In this document: positions 16,409 to 25,358 of the stretch, in pieces | Numbering within the stretch: the first letter of the stretch is position 1 | How the letters are laid out: each line of letters begins with the position of its first letter | NCBI RefSeq assembly: GCF_900141765.1 | Contig: NZ_FSRK01000002.1 | Span: 434,001-498,000, forward strand | Direction: 5' to 3' | Source: Epilithonimonas zeae | GTDB taxonomy: Bacteria > Bacteroidota > Bacteroidia > Flavobacteriales > Weeksellaceae | DNA: 64,000 nt | The notes under the pieces: generated by a model | What the model saw: only the letters and a program-made list of their open reading frames with translations | Database searches by the model: none | Told to the model about the DNA's origin: nothing | Made by a program: the position numbers and the translations under genes

Positions 16409-18418
16409 TTAAATTTTGATAACGAGAAGCGACTTTTTCAAACCATCTTCTATGCCTTTCCAATAGAAGTTGAAGAACGAGCGTTCTTTGTTTCGTTCCA
16501 CATAAATATCTACAGATTCAGGGAACTTCTGAGAATCTTTTTTCACGACCAGATTGGCAATGGCTGACAAGAATTTCTTTTTCTCTTTGGTATCTTTATC
16601 CAGAACGCTCACCTTTAAATCTTTGTGCGTGATTCTGAATTTTCCATTCATAATATCATTATTGCCCTTGAAATCATAATTGAGACTTGTAATCGTTCCC
16701 GTCGCAGTGATGTTCATATAAGGTTTGATGAACGGATTGATGTCATTCGCCGGAAGATTGTTGATATAACCGCCAATTGTAAACTGATCACGCATATTTC
16801 CTGTGTCAAAGTTCCAATTCACCTTCATCGGAGAAACGCCCATAAACTTACAATTGATAACTATCGGAACTTTAGTATTAGCCCCTTTTTGTTTATTTGA
16901 ATTAAGGTTTTTAACGTTCATGTTGAAATCCGTAAAGAACACTTTTCCAGGTCCGTTAGAATCCGGCTTGTCTTCTTCGTACACCAATTTGGACTGAATA
17001 AGATTCAGATTTTCAACAACTAGAGGAAATTTTATTGTTCGTAATAATTTGGAATACAACAATTTTTCTTTCGGATTATCTTTCGGGATTTTGCTTCGGA
17101 AAATGTTCGCATCTACCTGATGAAGCTTTACTGTTTTAAGAGAAATATTCGGTTTGTCATTTTCAAATTTCCATTTTAATCCGCTTAACTGAATTCTGTT
17201 TGCAGAAATATCAAATAAGTCATCTTCCATCGGGATCATTCTTACAAACTCTGCTCTGGAAATTTTTGGATTTAACTTAAAATTCAATAAATCAATATTT
17301 TGCGGAGTCATATTGAAGGTTGACAAATTCATTGTGTAATATTCTCCCGCATCGTAAAAAAACTTCTTTCCTGTGATTTTATAATCCTGATAAGTAAAAG
17401 GAATTTTACTTTTCGAAGTTTCTTCATCCATCAAAAAATCTTTGATATTCGCATTGAACTGAGCTAAAGAAAGTGATTGGTTTCCATTGGATTTTAAAAT
17501 CGATAATTTGCCATTAACAATATCTAAATTCTGAAAATCAATATTAAAGTTTGACTTTTTATCATTTGACTTAACAATTTTATTATCACGATTTTGGATG
17601 ATAAATTCCGGTTCCTGGATCTTTGCATTTTTAAGACTTAATTTTGTTTTGCTAAAAATCAAATCATCAAAAGAGAGATTCTTGCTTTTGATATGAAAAA
17701 GACTTTTCTGATTTTTGAAACTCTTCTCCCAATCTTTGAAATCCAACATCGGTTTCAGTTCAAAATCATTGATTGACAATTGACCATTATTGGTAACAAC
17801 TTTGGAAGAATTGATGGAATAAGCCGGACTCATCAAAAAGAAAAAATCATTGGCCGTGATTTTATAACTGTCCAAAGCAAAAGGCAATTCGCTGGGATTA
17901 TCGTTGAGACTTAGATTTTTAATATTAAGATTGAGTTTTCTTGATGAGAAATATTTTGTTCCGTTGAATTGTGTCACATCAAGATTTCCGTTTTCTATTT
18001 CGATATTTTTGATGAAAAAAGGAGTTGCTTCTTTGGCGACTTTATCAACTTTCGGTTTGGATAAGCGGATTTTTAAATTGGGATTTTTCAGCTTGATAGA
18101 ATTGGCTTCGATTTGATTATCTTTTAACAATTTAACCAAGCCTAATCTACTGATATACAAATCTTCCAAAGTTCCATCCAAGGCTACGCCTTCCAAATCA
18201 TCCGGCTGTTTTGTTTTGACTTTGATTTGGTTTGCAGAAATGCTTCCGCTTAAGATTTCGACATTCAGAGATTGATAAGAAATCTCGTAAGGTGTTTTGT
18301 TTTTGAGGTAATCAGGAAGTTTGTATTTTAACCAAAGACTGAATCCGATATTCAGCAATAGAGTCAAAGCCAAAAGACTACCAAGAACGATCAGTGAGAT
18401 TTTTAAAGTTTTTTTCAT
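16409..18418 (-). CDS. AsmA/DUF748-like inner-membrane-anchored protein
   Basis: 669 residues with an N-terminal membrane anchor (about 7-30) and a long periplasmic region made of repeated beta-strand pairs (IEIENGNLDV, LNLNIKNLSL and similar), as in AsmA-type proteins of the bridge-like lipid-transfer group. Such proteins span the periplasm and affect outer-membrane lipid balance in other bacteria (family knowledge). The N-terminal YEISYQSLNVEILSGSISA matches the usual start of this repeat fold. It is a single gene flanked by convergent and co-directional neighbours without overlap. Confidence 0.7.
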   Translation of the reverse strand: MKKTLKISLIVLGSLLALTLLLNIGFSLWLKYKLPDYLKNKTPYEISYQSLNVEILSGSISANQIKVKTKQPDDLEGVALDGTLEDLYISRLGLVKLLKDNQIEANSIKLKNPNLKIRLSKPKVDKVAKEATPFFIKNIEIENGNLDVTQFNGTKYFSSRKLNLNIKNLSLNDNPSELPFALDSYKITANDFFFLMSPAYSINSSKVVTNNGQLSINDFELKPMLDFKDWEKSFKNQKSLFHIKSKNLSFDDLIFSKTKLSLKNAKIQEPEFIIQNRDNKIVKSNDKKSNFNIDFQNLDIVNGKLSILKSNGNQSLSLAQFNANIKDFLMDEETSKSKIPFTYQDYKITGKKFFYDAGEYYTMNLSTFNMTPQNIDLLNFKLNPKISRAEFVRMIPMEDDLFDISANRIQLSGLKWKFENDKPNISLKTVKLHQVDANIFRSKIPKDNPKEKLLYSKLLRTIKFPLVVENLNLIQSKLVYEEDKPDSNGPGKVFFTDFNMNVKNLNSNKQKGANTKVPIVINCKFMGVSPMKVNWNFDTGNMRDQFTIGGYINNLPANDINPFIKPYMNITATGTITSLNYDFKGNNDIMNGKFRITHKDLKVSVLDKDTKEKKKFLSAIANLVVKKDSQKFPESVDIYVERNKERSFFNFYWKGIEDGLKKSLLVIKI

Positions 18419-18461
18419 CGAATTTTTTCTAGTTAATTGATTACTAAAAACCGTTCCAAGT

Positions 18462-19253
18462 TTAGAGACTCAGTTCTATCACATAACCTTCGTGTCCTCT
18501 AACATTGATGAAATCATCTCCCTCAAAATAAAGATATTGCCCTTTGATACCTTTCAAAACGCCATTGAATTCTGGTTTTTTGTCCAAGGTAAAGACATTG
18601 ATTTTTTCCGGTTTCTCATAAGGAAAATCTAATTTTACAACATTATCTTCTGTTACTGCAAATTTCTTGAAATCGTTGGGAAAGTATTCCGCAATTTTGT
18701 TTCGGAAATCAATCAAGTCCAAAGTATCTTCATAATCATCCTGAAGCATTTTTTTCGGATTGGTTTTGTCGGCAATGTGTTTTTTCAATTCAACCTCAAT
18801 CATTCCGGCTTCATAACGATTATCCGTAACTGCAATTGGCAAAGCGAAAGTGGCGCCTTGGTCAATCCAACGTGTCGGAATCTGATGTGTTCTTGTCACA
18901 CCAACTTTCACATCGCCCGTATAAGCCAGATATACGATATGCGGAACCAGTTGAATTTCCTTTTCAACCTCCAAATCTCTCTCTGCAACACCAAGATGTG
19001 CTGTCGATAATTCCGGACGAATGATTGTATCGCTGGCATAAGGACTTTCGAAAAAGCATTTTTTGCAAAATCCCATTCTGTAGACTTTTTCATCGCTTCC
19101 ACAATTCACACATTCGTAACCGATATGTTTGATATGAAGTTCTTTCCCGAAAAGCTGATTCATATTAATCAAATCACCTTTCAGATTGAGAAAATATTGA
19201 ATCGGTTGTCCGTTTTGGGAAATCATTTTTAGAATTTGTCCGGAGAATTGCAT
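18462..19253 (-). CDS. DUF2797 zinc-motif protein
   Basis: 263 residues, soluble. An N-terminal four-cysteine motif (Cys48, Cys51, Cys63, Cys66) probably binds zinc. It is followed by HIVYLAYTGDVKVGVTR, resembling the start of a GIY-YIG-like fold, and then RWIDQGATFALPIA and EAGMIEVELKKHI, typical of DUF2797. The molecular function is unknown. Confidence 0.85.
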   Translation of the reverse strand: MQFSGQILKMISQNGQPIQYFLNLKGDLINMNQLFGKELHIKHIGYECVNCGSDEKVYRMGFCKKCFFESPYASDTIIRPELSTAHLGVAERDLEVEKEIQLVPHIVYLAYTGDVKVGVTRTHQIPTRWIDQGATFALPIAVTDNRYEAGMIEVELKKHIADKTNPKKMLQDDYEDTLDLIDFRNKIAEYFPNDFKKFAVTEDNVVKLDFPYEKPEKINVFTLDKKPEFNGVLKGIKGQYLYFEGDDFINVRGHEGYVIELSL

Positions 19254-19289
19254 CGTTTAAAATTTTAGTAAAAGTACAGAAAAAAAGGT

Positions 19290-19297
19290 TATTTTTG
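19290..19297 (+). promoter_or_regulatory. Candidate -7 box
   Basis: TATTTTTG matches TAnnTTTG and lies 18 bases before the ATG at 19315. No matching TTG was seen. Confidence 0.4.
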
Positions 19298-19314
19298 TTC
19301 AAAACACAATTGTA

Positions 19315-19674
19315 ATGGATGACCTGCAAAATGTAAGAAAGCATTTTACTTTTTTATTAAATTACGTTTTAGACTGTTCTAAAAAATCATTTTTGAGTGC
19401 AGATGATTTGGTTTTAGTTTCTAATGAAGTTAAAAATTTTAAAAAGTATATTCAAAAAGCGAATATCAATAATGATTTGAAGGAGAAATTGGATGAAATT
19501 CATTTTAATTATTCCTCAACCAGAGCCGATCTCTCATCTTCCTTTCTCGTGGCAATCTTAGTAATTTTCACCTTAGGTCTTTATCTTATTTTTATGAAAG
19601 TTCAGGAATTGGAAAGAAAACGGCTGCTAACCAGTTTTCTAAATAGATATGAAGATTTATTAAAACTTTTTTAG
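19315..19674 (+). CDS. Small hypothetical membrane protein
   Basis: 119 residues. A helical soluble N-terminal part (Lys/Asp/Asn-rich) is followed by one hydrophobic segment (about 80-96, SFLVAILVIFTLGLYLIFM) and a basic tail. No signal peptide and no known motif. It is transcribed away from the DUF2797 gene and has its own promoter box. Confidence 0.6.
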   Translation: MDDLQNVRKHFTFLLNYVLDCSKKSFLSADDLVLVSNEVKNFKKYIQKANINNDLKEKLDEIHFNYSSTRADLSSSFLVAILVIFTLGLYLIFMKVQELERKRLLTSFLNRYEDLLKLF

Positions 19675-19762
19675 ACGGATTAAAATATTTGCTGAAATAA
19701 ACATTTGATAATTTTTAATTTGATTTTTAATAATAGATTTGTCAACTTTTAAAACATTTTAT

Positions 19763-20572
19763 ATGAAAAATATTTATGCATTCTTATCATTATTAATAAC
19801 CTCATTCTTTTTTGCACAAACAACAATCTATTCAGAGAATTTTGGAAATCCTGCGGCTACAACTCTTTTAACTGCATATACAGGTTATCAAAATAGTGCT
19901 CCAATTACTTATTCTGGCACTGCTGATGTAAGAACCTCTATGCCATCAGACTATACTGGCGCTAGTGGACAAGGTTGTGTTTTCATAGCTGGTGTTACAA
20001 CAGCCTCTGGTAACCCGGCAAAAACTTTGATTATTAGTGGAATCAACACCACAAATTATCAAGATCTTACGCTTTCTTTTGGTCACCAAAAAGGAACCAA
20101 CGTAGCAAGCAACGAATTAAAGGTTGAAGTAAGTTCTGACGGAACGAACTGGACACCGCTTACTTACTCGAGACCTACTGGTTCAGGAACTTCTATCTGG
20201 ATTATAGTTACTCCAACCGGAACAATCCCGGCAACATCTAATCTGTCTATAAGATTTACAAATCCTTTGGATTCCAATGTTGGTTTCCGTGTAGACGATA
20301 TCAAATTGACAGGAAATCAGACTTTGGCAATAAACAATGCTAAGAAAGAAAAATTCAACATTTATCCAACTGTCGTAACCAACGGAATAATCTGTGTGAC
20401 TTCTGCAACCAATCAGACCAAGAAAGTAACTATTTATGATTCTACTGCAAAATTGGTAATCAGCAGAGGAACTGATAAAGAAATCAATGTTTCTCAACTT
20501 CCAAGCGGAACTTACGTAATGAATGTCGAAGAAAATGGTGTGGTTGAATCTAAAAAATTTATTGTTAAGTAA
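19763..20572 (+). CDS. T9SS-exported protein with C-terminal sorting domain
   Basis: 269 residues from the ATG at 19763, where the signal peptide (KNIYAFLSLLITSFFFAQ) begins; the TTG at 19739 would add eight residues before it. The middle part (about 25-190) has beta-sandwich features of choice-of-anchor or lectin-like surface proteins, including VSSDGTNWTPLTYS and FRVDDIKLTG. The end (about 200-269: KFNIYPTVV, VTIYDSTAKLV, LPSGTYVMNV, SKKFIVK) is a type A T9SS sorting domain, so the product should pass the outer membrane and be surface-bound or released. Confidence 0.85.
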   Translation: MKNIYAFLSLLITSFFFAQTTIYSENFGNPAATTLLTAYTGYQNSAPITYSGTADVRTSMPSDYTGASGQGCVFIAGVTTASGNPAKTLIISGINTTNYQDLTLSFGHQKGTNVASNELKVEVSSDGTNWTPLTYSRPTGSGTSIWIIVTPTGTIPATSNLSIRFTNPLDSNVGFRVDDIKLTGNQTLAINNAKKEKFNIYPTVVTNGIICVTSATNQTKKVTIYDSTAKLVISRGTDKEINVSQLPSGTYVMNVEENGVVESKKFIVK

Positions 20573-20595
20573 ATAATTAATAAAACGATATTAAA

Positions 20596-20626
20596 AAGAA
20601 TCTCTGAATAAGGGATTCTTTTTTTT
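20596..20626 (+). terminator. Rho-independent terminator
   Basis: AAGAATC (20596-20602) pairs with GATTCTT (20614-20620), followed by T to 20626. It separates the T9SS cargo gene from the epimerase gene. Confidence 0.65.
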
Positions 20627-20660
20627 GTTAAATCCTTATATTCGCAACACAATTGATGTT

Positions 20661-21689
20661 ATGAACTATTTAGTTACCGGCGGAAGCGGATTTATTGGTT
20701 CTCATTTAGTAGAACAACTTTTAAAAAATGGACATTCTGTCATCAATGTTGACAGCTTCGACGATTTTTATCATTATAAAATTAAAGTTCAAAACACTCT
20801 AGACTCTTTAAACAATAAAATTGGGTTTAGTTTTACTGATAAAGAATCTGACATCAATAATCTCGTATCCTTGACAGGATCAGAATCTTACCAACTTTGT
20901 TATCAAGACATTCGTGATAAGCAAGGTCTTGAGGAAATATTCAAAAAACATAAAATTGATCTGGTAATTCATTTGGCGGCTTTAGCAGGTGTTCGGCCTT
21001 CTATTGAAAGACCTTTGGACTATGAGGCGGTAAATATCCGTGGAACTCAGAATCTTTGGGAACTTTGTAAAGAATTTGGAATTAAAAAATTCGTTTGCGC
21101 TTCATCATCAAGTGTTTACGGAAACCAAGAAAAAATTCCGTTTTCTGAATCTGACAATGTAGACAATCCAATTTCTCCTTATGCAGCAACCAAAAAAAGT
21201 GGCGAAATCTTAGGTCATGTTTATCATCATCTTTATAATATAGATATGATTCAGCTTAGGTTTTTTACGGTTTATGGACCAAGGCAAAGACCAGATTTGG
21301 CTATTCATAAATTTACTAAATTGATTTTTGAAAATCAAGAAATCCCTTTCTACGGCGACGGTTCTACTGCCAGAGATTATACTTTTATTGATGATATTAT
21401 TGATGGAGTTCTAAAGTCTATAAATTATCTTGAGAATAATAATGATATTTATGAGATTGTAAATCTTGGGGAAAGCGAAGTTATTACTTTGAATGAAATG
21501 GTTTCAACATTAGAAAATGCCATTGGCAAAAAAGCAGTCAGAAAAAATCTGCCAATGCAAGCCGGAGATGTCATAAAAACCAATGCGGACATCACAAAAG
21601 CCAAGTCTCTGATTGGCTATAATCCGACCACAAACTTCCAAAATGGCACAAAAAAATTTGTGGAATGGTTTTTGGGAAATCGGCAATAA
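20661..21689 (+). CDS. NAD-dependent sugar-nucleotide epimerase (UDP-glucuronate 4-epimerase-like)
   Basis: 342 residues from the ATG at 20661; an upstream start at 20625 would lie at the promoter/terminator boundary. Extended short-chain dehydrogenase: the Rossmann motif GGSGFIG is at 7-13, the catalytic region SSSSVYG precedes Tyr174 and Lys178 (YAATK), and the RFFTVYGPRQRPD segment is characteristic of UDP-glucuronate/UDP-glucose 4-epimerases. It should supply a sugar nucleotide for surface polysaccharide. No glycosyltransferase genes flank it, so its exact substrate is inferred from sequence only. Confidence 0.88.
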   Translation: MNYLVTGGSGFIGSHLVEQLLKNGHSVINVDSFDDFYHYKIKVQNTLDSLNNKIGFSFTDKESDINNLVSLTGSESYQLCYQDIRDKQGLEEIFKKHKIDLVIHLAALAGVRPSIERPLDYEAVNIRGTQNLWELCKEFGIKKFVCASSSSVYGNQEKIPFSESDNVDNPISPYAATKKSGEILGHVYHHLYNIDMIQLRFFTVYGPRQRPDLAIHKFTKLIFENQEIPFYGDGSTARDYTFIDDIIDGVLKSINYLENNNDIYEIVNLGESEVITLNEMVSTLENAIGKKAVRKNLPMQAGDVIKTNADITKAKSLIGYNPTTNFQNGTKKFVEWFLGNRQ

Positions 21690-21787
21690 CAGATCTCTGA
21701 TAACAGAAATTTTGGAAATAAGATGAATTTATTTTTAAATATTATTGAAAATCAGTAGAAATATGTATAAAGTATCACCTAATTTTT

Positions 21788-21795
21788 TACTTTTG
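21788..21795 (+). promoter_or_regulatory. Candidate -7 box for DUF2795 gene
   Basis: TACTTTTG matches TAnnTTTG, 15 bases before the ATG at 21811. There is no good TTG at the usual distance. Confidence 0.45.
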
Positions 21796-21810
21796 CAAAA
21801 ATTTTAAATT

Positions 21811-22032
21811 ATGTATTGGACATTAGAATTAGCTTCATATTTAAGCGATGCACCTTGGCCGATGACCAAGGCAGAATTAATTGATTACGCCATCAGAACA
21901 GGAGCACCTATGGAAGTTGTAGAAAACCTTCAGGCCATTGAGGATGAAGGAGAAATCTATGACGCTATCGACGAAATCTGGAGCGATTATCCTACAGACG
22001 AGGATTACCTTTGGAACGAAGACGAATATTAA
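21811..22032 (+). CDS. DUF2795 small acidic protein
   Basis: 73 residues, strongly acidic C-terminus (SDYPTDEDYLWNEDEY). The LASYLSDAPWPMTKAELIDY start and the A..TGAP.EVVE.L..I.D pattern match the small DUF2795 family, usually 60-80 residues and of unknown function. It lies directly before secA, but a 108-base gap leaves co-transcription open. Confidence 0.8.
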   Translation: MYWTLELASYLSDAPWPMTKAELIDYAIRTGAPMEVVENLQAIEDEGEIYDAIDEIWSDYPTDEDYLWNEDEY

Positions 22033-22140
22033 GTCAAAAATAAGCTGAACTATAATAGATTTAGCTTAAAAATATATCACACAACAAGTGTAAATTAAAA
22101 CGCTTTGGATTCTTATATCCTAAGCATAAATCAGAAATTT

Positions 22141-25100
22141 ATGAGTTTTTTAAATACCGTTCTTAAAAGTTTTTTGGGAGACAAAAATGCAAAAGATCTT
22201 AAAGAAGTAAAAAAAGTTGTCGCAAAAATAAAAACAGTAGAATCTGGCATCCAATCATTATCTGATGATGGTTTGAGAGATAAAACTGCAGAATTTAAGG
22301 AGAAGATAAAATCTGCAACGGCTAAGTTTACAACCCAAATAGACGACATAAAAGAGCAAATAAAAAACTCAACCAACGTTGACGAAAAAGAAGCGCTTTT
22401 CAACAAGATAGAAGGTCTTAAAAAAGAATCTTACGAGGTTGAAGAAAAAGTTCTTAACGAGATTCTTCCGGAAGCTTTTGCTTTGGTAAAGGAAACTTCA
22501 AGACGTTTGGCACAGAATGGAGAAATCCGTGTTAAAGCGACAGATAAAGACCGTGAATTAGCAGCTACGAAAGATTTTGTTTTTCTAGATGGTGATATTG
22601 CTGTTTGGAAAAATACTTGGGATGCTGCTGGAACTCCAGTTGTTTGGGATATGGTACATTATGACACACAGTTTATTGGTGGTGTCGTATTACATTCCGG
22701 AAAAATTGCAGAAATGGCAACTGGTGAAGGTAAAACTTTGGTTGGAACTTTACCAATTTATCTTAATGCGCTTCCAGAAAGAGGAGTTCACGTTGTAACG
22801 GTCAATGACTATTTGGCGAAACGTGACTCAGCTTGGATGGGGCCATTGTATCAATTCCACGGATTGACGATTGATTGTATCGATCTTCATCAGCCTAACT
22901 CAGATGCCAGAAGAAAAGCATATCAGGCAAGTATCACTTACGGAACAAATAACGAGTTCGGTTTTGATTACTTGAGAGATAATATGGTAACCAATCCTAC
23001 TGAATTAGTTCAGGGAGAATTGAATTTTGCCATTGTCGATGAGGTTGACTCTGTCTTGATTGATGATGCAAGAACACCATTGATTATTTCTGGTCCGGTT
23101 CCTCAGGGTGACAGACAGGAATATGATGTTCTTAAACCTTCTATCGACAGAATTGTTGAAGTTCAGAAAAAAACCGTTTCTGGTATTTTTAATGAAGCTA
23201 AAAAACTAATCGCCAACGGAAATACCAAAGAAGGTGGTTTCAAATTGCTTCAGGCTTACAGAGGTCTTCCTAAGAACAGACAATTAATCAAGTTCTTGTC
23301 AGAAAGTGGAAACCGAGCATTGCTTCAGAAAGTTGAAGGTCAATATATGGCGGACAACAACCGTGATATGCCAATCGTAGATAAGGATCTTTATTTCGTA
23401 ATCGATGAGAAAAATAATCAAATCGATTTGACGGATAAGGGTGTAGAATATATGTCTGCGGGTAATGAGGATCAACAATTCTTTGTTTTGACAGACATCG
23501 GGACAGAAATTGCTGACATCGAAAAGAAAAACCTTTCCAAGGAAGAAGAATTCGCTGCAAAAGAAGAATTGTATAGAGAATTTGCTGTAAAATCTGAGCG
23601 TATTCACACGATGAATCAATTGCTTAAAGCTTATACCTTATTTGAGAAAGATGATGAGTATGTTGTAATTGACGGCGAAGTGAAAATCGTAGATGAACAG
23701 ACGGGTCGTATTATGGACGGTCGTCGTTATTCAGACGGACTTCACCAAGCAATTGAAGCTAAGGAAAATGTAAAAATCGAAGCAGCAACTCAAACATTTG
23801 CGACGATTACTTTACAAAACTACTTCCGTATGTACAACAAGTTGGCTGGTATGACTGGTACTGCGGAAACAGAAGCTGGAGAATTCTGGCAAATTTACAA
23901 ATTGGATGTGGTGGTAATTCCTACCAACAGACCAATCCAAAGAGATGATAGACAAGATTTGGTTTTCAAAACCAATCGTGAAAAATACAATGCAGTAATC
24001 GAAGAAATCGAGAGATTGACCTCGGCAGGAAGACCTGTTTTGGTTGGTACAACTTCGGTTGAGATTTCTCAATTACTGTCAAAAGCATTAAGTTTAAGAA
24101 AAATCCAACACCAAGTACTGAATGCGAAGCTTCACAAAAAAGAAGCGGAAATTGTAGCTGGTGCTGGTGGGTCAGGCGTTGTAACTATCGCTACGAATAT
24201 GGCTGGTAGAGGTACCGATATCAAACTGAAAGCTGAAGTTAAAGATGCCGGAGGTTTAGCAATCATCGGAACAGAAAGACACGATTCCCGTCGTGTTGAC
24301 AGACAGTTAAGAGGTAGAGCTGGTCGTCAGGGAGATCCGGGAAGTTCTCAGTTCTATGTTTCCCTTGAAGATAACCTGATGCGTCTTTTCGGTTCTGAAA
24401 GAATCGCTAAGATGATGGACAGAATGGGTCATAAAGAAGGTGAAGTTATTCAGCATTCTATGATTTCCAAATCTATCGAAAGAGCTCAGAAAAAAGTTGA
24501 AGAGAACAACTTCGGTGTTAGAAAAAGATTGTTGGAGTATGATGACGTGATGAACAAACAGCGTGACGTGATCTACAAACGTAGAAAGAACGCATTGTTC
24601 GGAGATCACTTGAAATACGATATCGTGAATATGATTTACGATACTGCTGCTGCGATTGTTTCTCAAGCCAAAGCAACTGGAAATTATAAAGATTTTGAAT
24701 TCGAGATCATCAAGCACTTCACAATGGAGTCACCAGTGAGTGAATCAGAATTTGGAAGTTTACAAATCCCTGCACTTACAGATAAAGTATTCAAAGCTGC
24801 TAAAGAAGATTATGACTTAAGATTGAATCTTCTTAAAGAAAATGCCTATCCAATTATCGAGAATGTTTACCTTAACCAAGGTTCTATGTTCAAGATGATC
24901 CAGGTTCCTTTCACAGATGGCATTAAAACAATGACTATTGTTACGGATTTGAAAGAAGCTTACGAAACCAAATGTGAATCATTGATCACAGATTTCGAGA
25001 AGAATATCTCTTTAGCAATCATCGATGAAAACTGGAAAACACATTTAAGAGAAATGGATGATTTAAGACGTTCTTCTCAAGGTGCAGTTTATGAGCAAAA

Positions 25101-25212
25101 AGATCCATTAGTAATTTACAAACAAGAATCTTTCTATTTGTTTAGCGAAATGGTTGACAAAGTAAATAAAGAAATTGTTTCTTTCCTTTATAAAGGCGAA
25201 ATCCCTGCTTAA
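22141..25212 (+). CDS. secA: Protein translocase ATPase SecA
   Basis: 1023 residues from the ATG at 22141; the longer TTG start at 22105 adds 12 unconserved residues. SecA drives preproteins through SecYEG. Nucleotide-binding domain 1 has GEGKT at about 195-199, the cross-linking region and DEVDS(V)[13 protein letters not shown] are intact, and domain 2 has [11 protein letters not shown] and [15 protein letters not shown]. An extra helical insertion near the N-terminus (about 45-110) is usual in Bacteroidota. The protein stops at [12 protein letters not shown], so the Cys-rich SecB/lipid-binding tail of the E. coli enzyme is absent. Confidence 0.98.
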   Translation: MSFLNTVLKSFLGDKNAKDLKEVKKVVAKIKTVESGIQSLSDDGLRDKTAEFKEKIKSATAKFTTQIDDIKEQIKNSTNVDEKEALFNKIEGLKKESYEVEEKVLNEILPEAFALVKETSRRLAQNGEIRVKATDKDRELAATKDFVFLDGDIAVWKNTWDAAGTPVVWDMVHYDTQFIGGVVLHSGKIAEMATGEGKTLVGTLPIYLNALPERGVHVVTVNDYLAKRDSAWMGPLYQFHGLTIDCIDLHQPNSDARRKAYQASITYGTNNEFGFDYLRDNMVTNPTELVQGELNFAIVDEVDSVLIDDARTPLIISGPVPQGDRQEYDVLKPSIDRIVEVQKKTVSGIFNEAKKLIANGNTKEGGFKLLQAYRGLPKNRQLIKFLSESGNRALLQKVEGQYMADNNRDMPIVDKDLYFVIDEKNNQIDLTDKGVEYMSAGNEDQQFFVLTDIGTEIADIEKKNLSKEEEFAAKEELYREFAVKSERIHTMNQLLKAYTLFEKDDEYVVIDGEVKIVDEQTGRIMDGRRYSDGLHQAIEAKENVKIEAATQTFATITLQNYFRMYNKLAGMTGTAETEAGEFWQIYKLDVVVIPTNRPIQRDDRQDLVFKTNREKYNAVIEEIERLTSAGRPVLVGTTSVEISQLLSKALSLRKIQHQVLNAKLHKKEAEIVAGAGGSGVVTIATNMAGRGTDIKLKAEVKDAGGLAIIGTERHDSRRVDRQLRGRAGRQGDPGSSQFYVSLEDNLMRLFGSERIAKMMDRMGHKEGEVIQHSMISKSIERAQKKVEENNFGVRKRLLEYDDVMNKQRDVIYKRRKNALFGDHLKYDIVNMIYDTAAAIVSQAKATGNYKDFEFEIIKHFTMESPVSESEFGSLQIPALTDKVFKAAKEDYDLRLNLLKENAYPIIENVYLNQGSMFKMIQVPFTDGIKTMTIVTDLKEAYETKCESLITDFEKNISLAIIDENWKTHLREMDDLRRSSQGAVYEQKDPLVIYKQESFYLFSEMVDKVNKEIVSFLYKGEIPA

Positions 25213-25233
25213 AAAGAGATTTAAAATATAAAC

Positions 25234-25264
25234 AAAATCCTGTTGAGAAATCAGCAGGATTTTT
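25234..25264 (+). terminator. Strong terminator after secA
   Basis: AAAATCCTGTTGA (25234-25246), GAAA tetraloop, TCAGCAGGATTTT (25251-25263): a 13-pair stem with one G-T pair. The stem ends in T. Confidence 0.85.
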
Positions 25265-25305
25265 ATTTGGACTAATTCTTAATAATCTGATAAAAATCAC
25301 AATTA

Positions 25306-25340
25306 TTGTTAATTTAGAACAATTAAAAATAATACCTTTG
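25306..25340 (+). promoter_or_regulatory. Promoter of siderophore receptor gene
   Basis: TTG (25306-25308), 24-base spacer, TACCTTTG (25333-25340). Transcription would begin around 25346, which rules out the TTG start at 25338 and supports the ATG at 25359. Confidence 0.5.
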
Positions 25341-25358
25341 CAAAAAATTATTCCCTTA

